From NCBI GenBank assembly GCA_017549745.1, contig JAFYUA010000212.1, positions 1-6,887 of the forward strand: a stretch of DNA of 6,887 nucleotides. The letters run 5' to 3'. Shown piece after piece: positions 1-5,707 of the stretch. The first letter of the stretch is position 1. The number at the start of each line of letters is the position of its first letter. Both the position numbers and the translations under genes were made by a program. The notes below the pieces were generated by a model, which was given only the letters and a program-made list of their open reading frames with translations, made no database searches and was not told where the DNA came from. This stretch comes from Clostridia bacterium (GTDB taxonomy: Bacteria; Bacillota; Clostridia; UMGS1810).

Positions 1-388
1 CGCCGCCAACACTTGCTTCATAATAATAACTGCAGTTGTTTTCAAGAGCCAATGCAAACAGTTCATCACCATATGTGGCAACGAGCTCTTTGTTGGATGT
101 GACAACTGTTTTGCCTGCAGAGAGCATCTTGCGTGTGAAAGTGTTTGCCGGCTCAACGCCACCCATTGTTTCCACAACAATTGACACTTCGGAATCATTT
201 GCTATATTATCCACATTATCTGTGAAAAGATGACTCTCAGGATGAGAAGAAAAATCTCTGATATCAAGGATATATTTGATGTCGATTGGAGTTTGAGTAG
301 TTCGGGTGATTTCCGAAGCATTTTCTCTTAAAACTTCGTATACACCTGAGCCTACAACTCCAAAACCTATAATTGCAATTTTTGTCAT
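1..388 (-). CDS. hom: Homoserine dehydrogenase, N-terminal 129 codons (3' end off window)
   Basis: This enzyme reduces L-aspartate 4-semialdehyde to L-homoserine with NAD(P)H in the cytoplasm, at the branch leading to threonine and methionine. The 129 visible residues begin MTKIAIIGFGVVGSG, a Rossmann nucleotide-binding loop (G8-x-G10-x-x-G13). After it come VVETMGG (71-77), the family segment TSNKELVA (97-104) with the conserved Lys100, and EASVGG (124-129), the start of the substrate-binding EASVGGGIP motif, where the window ends. The ATG at 388 is chosen because AGGAGG-like pairing (GGAGGT, complement of 396-401) lies 7 nt upstream and the Rossmann motif starts at the usual distance. The gene has its own consensus promoter, so it need not be cotranscribed with dnaX. 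The catalytic C-terminal part and any ACT domain lie outside the window, so I cannot tell whether it is a fused or feedback-regulated form. The identification is firm. Confidence 0.95.
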   Translation of the reverse strand, partial: MTKIAIIGFGVVGSGVYEVLRENASEITRTTQTPIDIKYILDIRDFSSHPESHLFTDNVDNIANDSEVSIVVETMGGVEPANTFTRKMLSAGKTVVTSNKELVATYGDELFALALENNCSYYYEASVGG

Positions 389-424
389 TGGTCAAACCTC
401 CAAATATCCTGAATTTAATTGTAT

Positions 425-453
425 ATTATACCATAACAGTGCTGATATGTCAA
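425..453 (-). promoter_or_regulatory. Consensus SigA promoter for hom
   Basis: Read on the minus strand, TTGACA (453-448) is followed by exactly 17 bp and then TATAAT (430-425). Both hexamers match the vegetative consensus perfectly. A TG dinucleotide one base before the -10 makes it an extended -10 promoter as well. Transcription should start near 418, giving a leader of about 30 nt that contains the GGAGGT ribosome binding site at 401-396. Such a short leader leaves no room for a T-box, riboswitch or peptide attenuator. Any threonine control would therefore have to act by a DNA-binding protein or on the enzyme itself. Confidence 0.9.
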
Positions 454-454
454 T

Positions 455-481
455 GTTTGCAAAGCATAGATTTGCACAAAC
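455..481. repeat. Bulged inverted repeat between dnaX stop and hom -35
   Basis: On the plus strand the left arm is GTTTGCAAA (455-463) and the right arm is TTTGCACAAAC (471-481). They can pair over 9 bp with a 2-nt bulge (CA) and a 7-nt loop. The repeat begins 3 bp after the dnaX stop codon and ends 1 bp before the hom -35 hexamer. It could be a weak 3' hairpin for the dnaX mRNA or an operator-like site upstream of the hom promoter. No U-run follows on the minus strand, so it is not a standard intrinsic terminator. Either role is inference. Confidence 0.35.
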
Positions 482-484
482 TTA

Positions 485-2119
485 TCAGTCAAGATTGAAG
501 TTTGATGGGAAATCTTTACCCATAGCGTCTAAACTCTGAAACAAATCATCATCACCTGACACCGAAGTCTGAATGTCATCAGATGAAATCCTGACAGTGA
601 CATCACTGCCAACGACGGAAGCTATTGCAGATTTAATTGCATCAAGATTGGTCTTTTCGCTCAGGGTGTGACGGTTGTCGGGATTGGACACACAAATGTA
701 AAGGATATTGTCAACGGCTTTCGCCTTTACTCCAAAAAGCAATGCACAAAGAGTGATTTTGCCATTGGCAGCCAAAGCAGAGGTAATATCATTCCACTTA
801 GACTCAGCTTGTGAGGCAGCACTCCCCTCTTGTTGCGATGGCAAAGCACTCTGTTGGGCGGGGGGAGCATATTCTATAACATCATCAGACTGCGGTGGAG
901 GCTCGGGCAAAGGAATATCATCTATATCAGCTGATGGTGCATCCTTGTGCGCAGGGGCGGGAAAACCGCTTTGCAAAATGGCAGAGAGCCTGCTTTCAAG
1001 CGAAGAAATCCTCGCATTCAAAGCGTCATAGTCATCATTCATTGAAGGAGTCGTCAAACGAATAAGCGCACATTCACACAACACTCTTTGAGAAGAAAAG
1101 GTTTTGAAAGAAACTATGCAATCTGTGAGAACATTGATGCAGTTTACCAAAAATGGCACATCGAATTTGTCGGCACAGCTTTCAAGATACTGCTTTTTTA
1201 TCTTGCTTGCAGAGAAATTGTCACGATTTATTTTATACATTATGATTTCTCTGAAAACCGACAAAAGCCCCTTGGCGATGTTGTCAAAGTTTTTGCCCGA
1301 CGAAACACAATCATTGAAACGGCGAAGTGCCGAAACGGTGTCACCTGAAGCAACATCACCTGCAAAATCATAAAGCGTTTTGTCGTCGACAGCACCAACA
1401 ACATCGGTGACTTTAGCCAAAGTGAGCTCATCACCTGAAAATGCAAGGCACTGGTCAAGAATACTGAGCGAATCACGCATTGAGCCATCACCAAGATATG
1501 CCACATATTCGAGCGCGTCGTCAGTTGCCGAAATGCCCTCTGAAGAAAGTATGGTCTTTATATTTGAAACAATATCTTCAATGGAAATGGTTTTGAAATC
1601 GAAACGCTGGCACCTTGAAAGTATGGTTGCCGGAATCTGCTGAATTTCGGTGGTGGCAAGAATGAAGATGACATGTGCAGGGGGTTCTTCCAGGGTTTTG
1701 AGCAATGCATTGAATGCCCCTTTGGAAAGCATGTGCACCTCGTCTATTATGAAAACTTTGTATTTTCCAGTGGTGGCGACATAGTTGACCTGAGATATGA
1801 TGTCGCGGATGTTGTCAACGCCTGTGTTAGATGCGGCGTCGATTTCCTGAACATCAAGACACACTTCGCCCAGAATTGATTTGCACACTTCACACTCATT
1901 GCAGGGGTTGCCGTCTATGGGTGATACACAGTTTACAGCTCTGCTCAAAATCTTTGCAGTGGTGGTCTTACCTGTGCCACGGGTGCCTGTAAACAGATAG
2001 GCATGCGCAAGAGTGCCGCAGTTTATTTCGTTTCTTATGGTTTCTGTGATATGCTGCTGACCGATTACATCATCAAATTTCATCGGACGCCATTTTCTGT
2101 ACAGTGCCTGATATGCCAT
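485..2119 (-). CDS. dnaX: DNA polymerase III subunit gamma/tau (clamp-loader ATPase)
   Basis: DnaX is the AAA+ motor subunit of the replisome clamp loader. It loads the DnaN sliding clamp and, in its tau form, links clamp loader, polymerase and helicase. The 544-residue product has the N-terminal signature YRKWRP (7-12), Walker A GTRGTGKTT (45-53), and the zinc cysteines C64, C73, C76 and C79. Walker B follows as VFIIDEVH (122-129), then ATT sensor 1 (155-157) and the SRC motif with the trans-acting arginine finger (168-170). The helical collar domain spans roughly 240-365. After it comes a Pro/Ala/Ser/Gln-rich linker (about 385-440) and then a compact C-terminal domain (about 441-515) with an acidic tail. 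The length is usual for Firmicute DnaX and lies between E. coli gamma and tau. The ATG at 2119 is preceded by GAGGTGA (2132-2126). The gene follows the SRP RNA gene, as in Bacillus, but no ybaB/recR pair follows it here. Confidence 0.98.
   Translation of the reverse strand: MAYQALYRKWRPMKFDDVIGQQHITETIRNEINCGTLAHAYLFTGTRGTGKTTTAKILSRAVNCVSPIDGNPCNECEVCKSILGEVCLDVQEIDAASNTGVDNIRDIISQVNYVATTGKYKVFIIDEVHMLSKGAFNALLKTLEEPPAHVIFILATTEIQQIPATILSRCQRFDFKTISIEDIVSNIKTILSSEGISATDDALEYVAYLGDGSMRDSLSILDQCLAFSGDELTLAKVTDVVGAVDDKTLYDFAGDVASGDTVSALRRFNDCVSSGKNFDNIAKGLLSVFREIIMYKINRDNFSASKIKKQYLESCADKFDVPFLVNCINVLTDCIVSFKTFSSQRVLCECALIRLTTPSMNDDYDALNARISSLESRLSAILQSGFPAPAHKDAPSADIDDIPLPEPPPQSDDVIEYAPPAQQSALPSQQEGSAASQAESKWNDITSALAANGKITLCALLFGVKAKAVDNILYICVSNPDNRHTLSEKTNLDAIKSAIASVVGSDVTVRISSDDIQTSVSGDDDLFQSLDAMGKDFPSNFNLD
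1193..1199 (-). other. In-frame A AAA AAG slippery heptamer inside dnaX
   Basis: On the coding strand, codons 307-309 of dnaX read ATA AAA AAG, so the heptamer A AAA AAG sits in the phase needed for -1 ribosomal frameshifting. This is the same heptamer that makes gamma in E. coli dnaX. Slippage here would add Ala-Val-Ser and then meet TGA, giving a product of about 312 residues cut inside the collar domain. I see no Shine-Dalgarno-like stimulator upstream. Downstream there is only a weak stem with two wobble pairs and no spacer. The heptamer is certain; a function is doubtful. Confidence 0.25.
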
Positions 2120-2142
2120 AATATATCACCTCGACTGAATAG

Positions 2143-2157
2143 TTTTGATAATCAAAA
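2143..2157. repeat. Perfect 15-bp palindrome between SRP RNA end and dnaX
   Basis: TTTTGAT-A-ATCAAAA is a perfect 7-bp inverted repeat around a single central base. It overlaps the T-run that ends the SRP RNA and lies about 10 bp upstream of the dnaX ribosome binding site. The size and symmetry suit a dimeric repressor operator, but the arms are AT-rich and partly made of the terminator A/T run, so chance is a real possibility. Confidence 0.3.
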
Positions 2158-2168
2158 AAAGTCGTACA
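2154..2168 (-). terminator. 3' end and U-run terminator of the SRP RNA
   Basis: Read on the minus strand, the 3' strand of the closing helix, TGTACGACTT (2168-2159), runs into seven consecutive T residues (2160-2154). Its partner is the very 5' end of the transcript (2429-2420), so the long closing helix of the RNA itself would serve as the terminator stem. A short local hairpin (CGCT/AGCG, about 2197-2185) lies too far from the T-run to act. The dnaX start codon is only 34 bp beyond the T-run. Confidence 0.6.
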
Positions 2169-2429
2169 TCTTTAAATCGAATTACGCTCCTTAAGCGTTT
2201 GTCGTCTGAGATAACTCAGGTCGGGCACCCTCGCGGCACATATGCTGACATGCTTATGGCTGCTTGATTCCTCACCTGACCAGGTTCACAAGCGCACATT
2301 GCGCAAGACCCGACCATCAACATTACTCAAACGGTACTACTTAAAAAGCGGCACCCTCAATAAAGATATCACCCTTGCTATAGCGGATTGCAAGTACAGG
2401 GCACCGCTACCGCCCCGGCTGTACGACTT
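2155..2429 (-). ncRNA. scr: Signal recognition particle RNA, large bacterial type with Alu domain
   Basis: This is the RNA scaffold of the signal recognition particle. It binds Ffh and targets membrane and secreted proteins to FtsY and the Sec translocon. The transcript is about 275 nt, close to the Bacillus subtilis 6S-type scRNA. The 5' Alu-like part carries GCGGTGCCCTGTA, then TGCAATCCGCTATAGCA (within 2410-2372), as in Bacillus. Helix 8 carries the Ffh site: GTCAGGTGAGGAATCAAGCA, with a GGAA tetraloop (2271-2268) closed by UGA/UCA in place of the UCC/GGA of E. coli, a compensated change. GGTCGGG (2315-2309) pairs with CCCGACC (2225-2219) below it. The 5' end (2429-2420) and 3' end (2168-2159) form a perfect 10-bp closing helix. 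A near-consensus promoter sits immediately upstream and dnaX downstream, the classical Firmicute order. The exact ends are inferred from the promoter and the helix. Confidence 0.95.
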
Positions 2430-2433
2430 ATAT

Positions 2434-2462
2434 ATTATACTACAAACTATTTAAAATATCAA
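2434..2462 (-). promoter_or_regulatory. scr: Near-consensus SigA promoter for the SRP RNA
   Basis: On the minus strand TTGATA (2462-2457) and TATAAT (2439-2434) are separated by exactly 17 bp. The predicted start near 2428 coincides with the first bases of the 10-bp closing helix of the SRP RNA. An A/T-rich stretch directly upstream (about 2463-2485) could act as an UP element. The promoter begins 25 bp beyond the kbl stop codon. No terminator hairpin lies between, so read-through from the tdh-kbl operon may also cover the RNA gene. Confidence 0.9.
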
Positions 2463-2487
2463 GATAAATTTTGAAAAAATACGAAAT

Positions 2488-3669
2488 TTAAAGCCCCATT
2501 TCTGCCTTGACCTGTCTGAAGCACTCTGCTATATACAAAATGTCATTTTCACTTAGTGCGGCAGAAAGCTGCGTTCTTATTCTGGCTTTGCCCTTTGGCA
2601 CCACAGGATATGAAAATGCAACCACATAAACGCCCTTTTCCATCATTCTTTTTGCCATTTCAACCGCTTTGTGTTCATCATATAGCATCACAGGAATTAT
2701 GGGAGTGCCTCCATCGATGACATCAAGACCTATTTCTTTTATTTTTGACGCAAAAAGCTTTGTGTTGACAAAGAGCTTGTCACGAAGAGTGTGGTTGTTT
2801 TCTATCATTTCAAGCACCTTGAGCGAACCTGCTGCAACCGCAGGGGCGAGAGTGTTTGAAAAAAGATATGGTCTTGAGCGCTGACGCAAAAGGTCAATTA
2901 TTTCTTTTCTGCCCGAGGTAAATCCACCCGAAGCGCCGCCGAGGGCTTTGCCGAATGTGCCTGTGATGATATCAACTCTGCCAATGACTCCGCAATGCTC
3001 TGCACTGCCTCTGCCTGTGGCACCCATAAATCCCGCTGCATGGCTGTCATCTACCATAACAAGAGCGTCATATTCATCGGCAAGGTCGCAAATGCTTTTG
3101 AGGTCTGCCACCAAACCATCCATAGAAAAAACCCCATCGGTGGCAATGAGCTTGATGCGGCAATCTTTAGCAGCTTCGAGCTTATCGCGCAAGTCATTCA
3201 TATTATTGTTTTTGTAGCGAAATCTCTGAGCTTTGCAAAGTCTGATGCCGTCGATGATGCTTGCATGATTGAGTTCATCACTGATGACAGCATCTTCATC
3301 TGTGAGCAAGGTCTCAAACAAGCCGCCATTTGCATCAAAGCACGATGAATACAAAATTGTGTCCTCTGTTCCGAGGAAAGAACTTAGCTTTGATTCGAGG
3401 TCTTTGTGCAGCTTTTGCGTGCCGCAAATGAAGCGAACCGAAGAAAGACCATAGCCATAGTCACTATAGCTTTTTTTGGCAGCTTCTATGACTTCGGCAC
3501 TGTTGGAAAGCCCCAGATAATTGTTGGCACACATGTTGATTACTTCTTTGCCGTCAGAAAGCCTTACTTTTGCACCCTGAGGCGAGGTTATCACCTTTTC
3601 ATTTTTGGAAAGGCCTTCTGCCTCAATAGTTTCACAAGTTTGTCTGAAATATTTTAAAGCTGTTTTCAT
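2488..3669 (-). CDS. kbl: 2-amino-3-ketobutyrate CoA ligase (glycine C-acetyltransferase)
   Basis: Kbl is a cytoplasmic PLP enzyme that cleaves 2-amino-3-ketobutyrate with CoA to glycine and acetyl-CoA, the second step of threonine breakdown after Tdh. The 393-residue product matches E. coli Kbl in length and along its whole sequence. Visible motifs are CANNYLGL (47-54), SVRFICGTQ (77-85), SSCFDANGGLFETLL (108-122), NHASIIDG (134-141, with His135 stacking on the cofactor) and VDDSHAAGF (206-214, with Asp207 and His210). The PLP lysine is Lys241 in GTFGKALGGASGG, and the carboxylate-binding arginine is expected at Arg365 in KARIRTQ. These features separate it from the related serine palmitoyltransferase and KAPA synthase. 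The ATG at 3669 has AGGAGA (3681-3676) upstream, inside the 16-bp gap after tdh, so the two genes share a transcript. Confidence 0.97.
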   Translation of the reverse strand: MKTALKYFRQTCETIEAEGLSKNEKVITSPQGAKVRLSDGKEVINMCANNYLGLSNSAEVIEAAKKSYSDYGYGLSSVRFICGTQKLHKDLESKLSSFLGTEDTILYSSCFDANGGLFETLLTDEDAVISDELNHASIIDGIRLCKAQRFRYKNNNMNDLRDKLEAAKDCRIKLIATDGVFSMDGLVADLKSICDLADEYDALVMVDDSHAAGFMGATGRGSAEHCGVIGRVDIITGTFGKALGGASGGFTSGRKEIIDLLRQRSRPYLFSNTLAPAVAAGSLKVLEMIENNHTLRDKLFVNTKLFASKIKEIGLDVIDGGTPIIPVMLYDEHKAVEMAKRMMEKGVYVVAFSYPVVPKGKARIRTQLSAALSENDILYIAECFRQVKAEMGL

Positions 3670-3685
3670 ATTGATTCTCCTGTCA

Positions 3686-4720
3686 TTAATTTAATGAGGC
3701 CCAGTCAAGAATGACCTTGCCACACTTGCCGCTATTCATAGCTTCGAAACCTTTTTCATATTCTGTGACATCCATACGATGAGTTATGATTTTGGAAATA
3801 TCGAGTCCGCCCTGAAGCATAGCGGACATCTTGTACCAGGTTTCATGCATTTCTCTGCCATATATGCCTTTGATGATGAGTCCGTTGAAAATAACCTTGG
3901 ACCAATCTATCTTACTGTCACTTTTCAAAAGTCCCAAAAGTGCAATTTTGCCACCAGGAATCATATGGTCAATCATTGTGCCCAGAGCAATCTCACTGCC
4001 TGACATCTCCAAACCAACATCAAAGCCCTCTTTGATTGATAGCTCATTCATTATCTCTTTTAGGTCTTGCTTTGCCGTGTTGACAGTGTGATTGATGCCA
4101 AGCTCGCGAGCAAGCTCAAGGCGCTCGTCTTTTATATCGGTTATGACAACTCTGCGCGCACCCACATGCTTGCACACTGCCGCAGCCATAATACCTATGG
4201 GACCTGCACCTGTGACAAGGACATCTTCGCCCGTGAGTTCAAATGACAATGCCGTGTGTACTGCGTTGCCGAAGGGGTCGAAAATTGCATACATTTCCTC
4301 AGATATGCCTTTTTCACAGCGGCGCACATTTTGCTGAGGAATGACAAGATACTGGGCAAAAGCGCCATCACGGTTTACACCCACACCAATGGTTTCTTTG
4401 CACAGATGACCATGCCCCGCGAGGCAATTGCGGCATTTGCCGCACACAATGTGCCCCTCGCCCGAAACTATGTCACCTATGCTCCAATTATGTACATTTG
4501 CGCCCGTTTCGACTATCTCGCCAACATATTCGTGCCCTATAACCCTTGGTGTCTGAATAGTTTTCTGTGACCATTCATCCCAGTTGTATATGTGAAGGTC
4601 AGTGCCGCAGATGGCTGTTTTTCGGATTTTGATTTTTACATCATCGGGCCCTGTGATGGGTTCTGCGACCTCTTCCATCCACAAGCCTTTTGAAGGATAT
4701 TTTTTTACAAGAGCTTTCAT
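3686..4720 (-). CDS. tdh: L-threonine 3-dehydrogenase, zinc-dependent
   Basis: Tdh oxidises L-threonine with NAD+ to 2-amino-3-ketobutyrate, which Kbl then cleaves. It is a medium-chain (alcohol-dehydrogenase-type) zinc enzyme. Numbered from the chosen start, the catalytic-zinc residues are Cys38, His63 and Glu64. The structural-zinc cysteines are 93, 96, 99 and 107. All match the E. coli positions. The segment KTAICGTDLHIYNWDEW (34-50) is typical of Tdh, and FDPFGNAVHTALSF (147-160) is conserved. The NAD motif is GAGPIG (171-176), with Asp195 ending the second strand as expected for NAD specificity. The ATG at 4720 gives 344 residues, aligns with the E. coli start MKAL, and has AGGTGA just upstream. 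An in-frame ATG at 4738 would add six residues. It overlaps the regulator's stop as ATGA but has no ribosome binding site, so it is less likely. Confidence 0.97.
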   Translation of the reverse strand: MKALVKKYPSKGLWMEEVAEPITGPDDVKIKIRKTAICGTDLHIYNWDEWSQKTIQTPRVIGHEYVGEIVETGANVHNWSIGDIVSGEGHIVCGKCRNCLAGHGHLCKETIGVGVNRDGAFAQYLVIPQQNVRRCEKGISEEMYAIFDPFGNAVHTALSFELTGEDVLVTGAGPIGIMAAAVCKHVGARRVVITDIKDERLELARELGINHTVNTAKQDLKEIMNELSIKEGFDVGLEMSGSEIALGTMIDHMIPGGKIALLGLLKSDSKIDWSKVIFNGLIIKGIYGREMHETWYKMSAMLQGGLDISKIITHRMDVTEYEKGFEAMNSGKCGKVILDWASLN

Positions 4721-4724
4721 TTTT

Positions 4725-4730
4725 TCACCT
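4725..4730 (-). promoter_or_regulatory. tdh: Ribosome binding site deciding the tdh start
   Basis: On the minus strand AGGTGA (4730-4725) lies 4 nt before the ATG at 4720. It sits inside the short extension that would be translated if the upstream ATG at 4738 were used. That upstream ATG has no purine-rich site before it. The site is therefore the main evidence for the shorter, 344-residue Tdh. Confidence 0.75.
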
Positions 4731-4734
4731 GATT

Positions 4735-5640
4735 TCATTTAATGTTTTCAACCGTTTGTTCAATAAGCTTAATAAAGCTTTGTACCATAGAGGAGAGCTT
4801 TCTTTCTTCATTCAACAAATAGCCAATAATATAGCATTCACTGCTTTCAAAAGGCACGCTGACAATATCACCCCTGTTGAGCGCAGACGGCATGATTCCT
4901 GTGCCGACTGTGTAGGCATCGGTAACCAAGAGCACATTCATCAAGGTAGCTCTGTCACTTATTTCGATGTGCTTATCTGCATAGGAAGCGTCCATCAACT
5001 CTTCAGTAAAAAACGAGCTGTTGTGTTCACCCTGTTCATACGAAACATATGGAAAATCCTTTAACTGAGAACTGTTGATACTCTCAGACTTTGCCAGAGG
5101 ATGCTCCTTTCTGAAAAAAATATGGGGTGTAGCCTTAAGAAGCGGTGTGAAAGTCAGGTGCTTTTTGCCGATATAACGCTTCATTATTTCATAATCGCCG
5201 TCTTTGATGGCTATTATTCCAATATCACTATAGGCAGTTTCCACATCCTGAATCACATTGTAGGTTTCTATCTCCCTTATCGAGAATTTATAGCTGTTGT
5301 CACTGTTTTCTTCAATGAATTTTGCAAAAATATCTGCAATGAAATCATAATGCTGAGTAGCTATATGGAGCTTACAATTTATATCGGGCATGCAATATCT
5401 CTTCAAAGCAAAATCGCTGCTTTCGCAAATCTGCTTTGCATATCTGACAAACTCCGCACCATCATCAGTAAGATAGACTCCATTAGCACCACGCTCAAAA
5501 ATCTTGATGTCAAGCTCATGTTCCAAAGATTTGACACTGACCGACAGCGAGGACTGCGCTATAAAAAGCTGCTTTGCCGCCTCACTGAACGAACCTGTTT
5601 TGGCTATTTCGAGCACATATCTGCATTGTTGAATAGTCAT
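4735..5640 (-). CDS. LysR-family transcriptional regulator, probable regulator of tdh-kbl
   Basis: This is a 301-residue LysR-type regulator of typical length. The N-terminal winged helix-turn-helix (about 1-60) shows GSFSEAAKQLFIAQSSLSVSVKSLE spread over 16-40, then the IFER wing entry (47-50) and LTDDG (58-62). A linker helix leads to a periplasmic-binding-protein-like effector domain (about 90-295) with the typical FFRKEHPLA segment. LysR proteins are usually tetramers whose promoter contacts change when a small molecule binds. The effector cannot be read from sequence. Threonine or a breakdown product is a guess from the operon, because the gene ends 14 bp before tdh and shares its promoter. 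The ATG at 5640 is chosen for its GGAGG site; an ATG at 5661 would translate through that site. LysR genes are often divergent from their targets, so the cotranscribed first position is notable. No closer named homologue is recognised. Confidence 0.93.
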   Translation of the reverse strand: MTIQQCRYVLEIAKTGSFSEAAKQLFIAQSSLSVSVKSLEHELDIKIFERGANGVYLTDDGAEFVRYAKQICESSDFALKRYCMPDINCKLHIATQHYDFIADIFAKFIEENSDNSYKFSIREIETYNVIQDVETAYSDIGIIAIKDGDYEIMKRYIGKKHLTFTPLLKATPHIFFRKEHPLAKSESINSSQLKDFPYVSYEQGEHNSSFFTEELMDASYADKHIEISDRATLMNVLLVTDAYTVGTGIMPSALNRGDIVSVPFESSECYIIGYLLNEERKLSSMVQSFIKLIEQTVENIK

Positions 5641-5647
5641 ATTCTCC

Positions 5648-5652
5648 CCTCC
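5648..5652 (-). promoter_or_regulatory. GGAGG ribosome binding site deciding the LysR start
   Basis: On the minus strand GGAGG (5652-5648) lies 7 nt before the ATG at 5640, an ideal spacing. An in-frame ATG at 5661 would turn this site into codons (Gly-Gly-Glu), and it lies almost at the predicted transcription start, leaving no leader for its own ribosome binding site. The shorter start also puts the helix-turn-helix at the usual distance from the N-terminus. Confidence 0.85.
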
Positions 5653-5666
5653 AATTATCACTAACT

Positions 5667-5695
5667 ATTATAAGTCAAAAAATCGAGCTTAGCAA
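5667..5695 (-). promoter_or_regulatory. Promoter of the LysR-tdh-kbl operon
   Basis: On the minus strand TTGCTA (5695-5690) and TATAAT (5672-5667) are separated by 17 bp. The -10 is perfect and the -35 matches four of six consensus bases, which suits a promoter helped by an activator. The expected start near 5660 gives a leader of about 20 nt holding the GGAGG site. No other promoter is evident before tdh or kbl, whose upstream gaps are only 14 and 16 bp. Confidence 0.75.
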
Positions 5696-5707
5696 ATATA
5701 TATATTC

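Noticed and set aside
389..424. Riboswitch, T-box or leader-peptide attenuator before hom
   Set aside because: The predicted leader is about 30 nt and mostly ribosome binding site, too short for any of these.
2185..2197. Small hairpin CGCT-TAAGG-AGCG read as the SRP RNA terminator
   Set aside because: It lies about 25 bp before the T-run and has only 4 bp. It more likely belongs to the internal secondary structure of the RNA.
2242..2454. Plus-strand open frame of 70 codons in the kbl-dnaX gap
   Set aside because: It overlaps the SRP RNA on the opposite strand. The RNA motifs, promoter and closing helix explain the sequence, and the peptide resembles nothing known.
2463..2487. ATTTT/AAAAT pairing after kbl as a terminator
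   Set aside because: The stem is 5 A-T pairs with a 3-nt loop and no GC, too weak for intrinsic termination.
5101..5664. Plus-strand open frame of 187 codons
   Set aside because: It is fully antisense to the LysR gene, has no ribosome binding site or recognisable domain, and the LysR frame is clearly the coding one.
5673..5678. TTGACT directly beside the LysR -10 as its -35
   Set aside because: The hexamers would abut with no spacer. TTGCTA 17 bp upstream of the -10 is the workable -35.
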